This document shows, in pieces, positions 52,907 to 52,955 of a DNA stretch of 52,955 bases (within the stretch, counting starts at the first letter, position 1; each line of letters starts with the position of its first letter). Origin of the DNA: Candidatus Omnitrophota bacterium (lineage in GTDB: Bacteria > Omnitrophota > Gorgyraeia > Gygaellales > Profunditerraquicolaceae); contig JAQTQC010000003.1 of assembly GCA_028712505.1 (NCBI GenBank), positions 1 through 52,955 of the forward strand, read 5' to 3'. Both the position numbers and the translations under genes were made by a program. Under the pieces are notes generated by a model that did not search any database, had not been told where the DNA came from, and was given only the letters and a program-made list of their open reading frames with translations.

Positions 52907-52955
52907 ATTTAAACCACCGACCAAGCGGGTATGAGCCGCGTGCTCTATCAGGCTG
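52891..52955 (-). tRNA. tRNA-Met (CAT), partial, 5' end beyond the window
   Basis: The D-arm remainder, anticodon loop CTCATAC (anticodon CAT), variable loop, T-arm and acceptor CTCCGCC with discriminator A are present; the 5' acceptor strand is outside. CCA is encoded (52891-52893), unlike the other four tRNAs here. It is probably an elongator tRNA-Met; tRNA-Ile(CAU), the substrate of the nearby TilS, cannot be excluded without the 5' end. Confidence 0.88.

Overview
The window looks like a chromosomal core region of an uncultivated Gram-negative-type bacterium. The best guess is Candidatus Omnitrophota (OP3) or a close relative; this rests on overall gene style and is not proven by any single marker. 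Base composition is moderately AT-rich by eye. Supporting traits are a LysM lipoprotein, three PilZ proteins, GuaB3-type IMP dehydrogenase, an archaeal/methanogen-type thymidylate synthase, citramalate synthase and a perfect HrcA/CIRCE operator. Shine-Dalgarno sites are strong; the groS site is a full AAGGAGGTGA.

Almost every gene lies on the minus strand in long runs with overlapping or near-touching ends, so the biological reading order is right to left. From the right edge: a partial CAU-anticodon tRNA with a duplicated 3' end, a plus-strand polysaccharide flippase (the only plus-strand gene), and tilS. A good promoter then starts ftsH-folP-cdaA, a 42-codon CdaR-anchor-like ORF, pdxJ-acpS-nnrD, tRNA-Thr/Tyr/Gly, a PAS histidine kinase, a response regulator, a ThyA-like enzyme, a PilZ protein, gpsA, tRNA-Pro and two more PilZ genes. 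These are followed by hom-thrC-coaB, an iPGM-like putative homoserine kinase, lysC-cimA-valS-nadC-uvrB-coaX and a secreted protein.

The middle holds groS-groL, with a consensus promoter, CIRCE and a 17-bp terminator hairpin, and then guaB3-guaA-dnaE with a consensus promoter and a structured leader. A second consensus promoter just after dnaE drives an HU-family gene with a structured leader. It is followed by hisS-aspS-LysM-phoH-(HD phosphodiesterase)-ybeY-recO-panE-apbE-(PRC/MgtE_N/CBS)-(NRAMP-like)-panB-hypothetical. After a 229-base gap come glyQS and ppdK, the latter cut by the left edge.

Functional themes: aspartate-family amino acids (lysC, hom, thrC, iPGM-like kinase) with cimA for isoleucine; pantothenate/CoA genes scattered through the window (panB, panE, coaX, coaB, with acpS as CoA consumer); five aminoacyl-tRNA synthetases; c-di-AMP synthesis (cdaA) and probable degradation (PgpH-like HD protein); c-di-GMP reception (PilZ); and a probable Mg2+/divalent metal module. 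The most unusual points are an AspRS lacking the GAD domain, the NRAMP-like transporter with altered metal-site residues coupled to a soluble MgtE-type sensor, the CdaR-anchor micro-ORF, the ThyA-like gene inside a two-component/PilZ cluster, a pair of small dispersed repeats, and the duplicated tRNA 3' end at the right edge.
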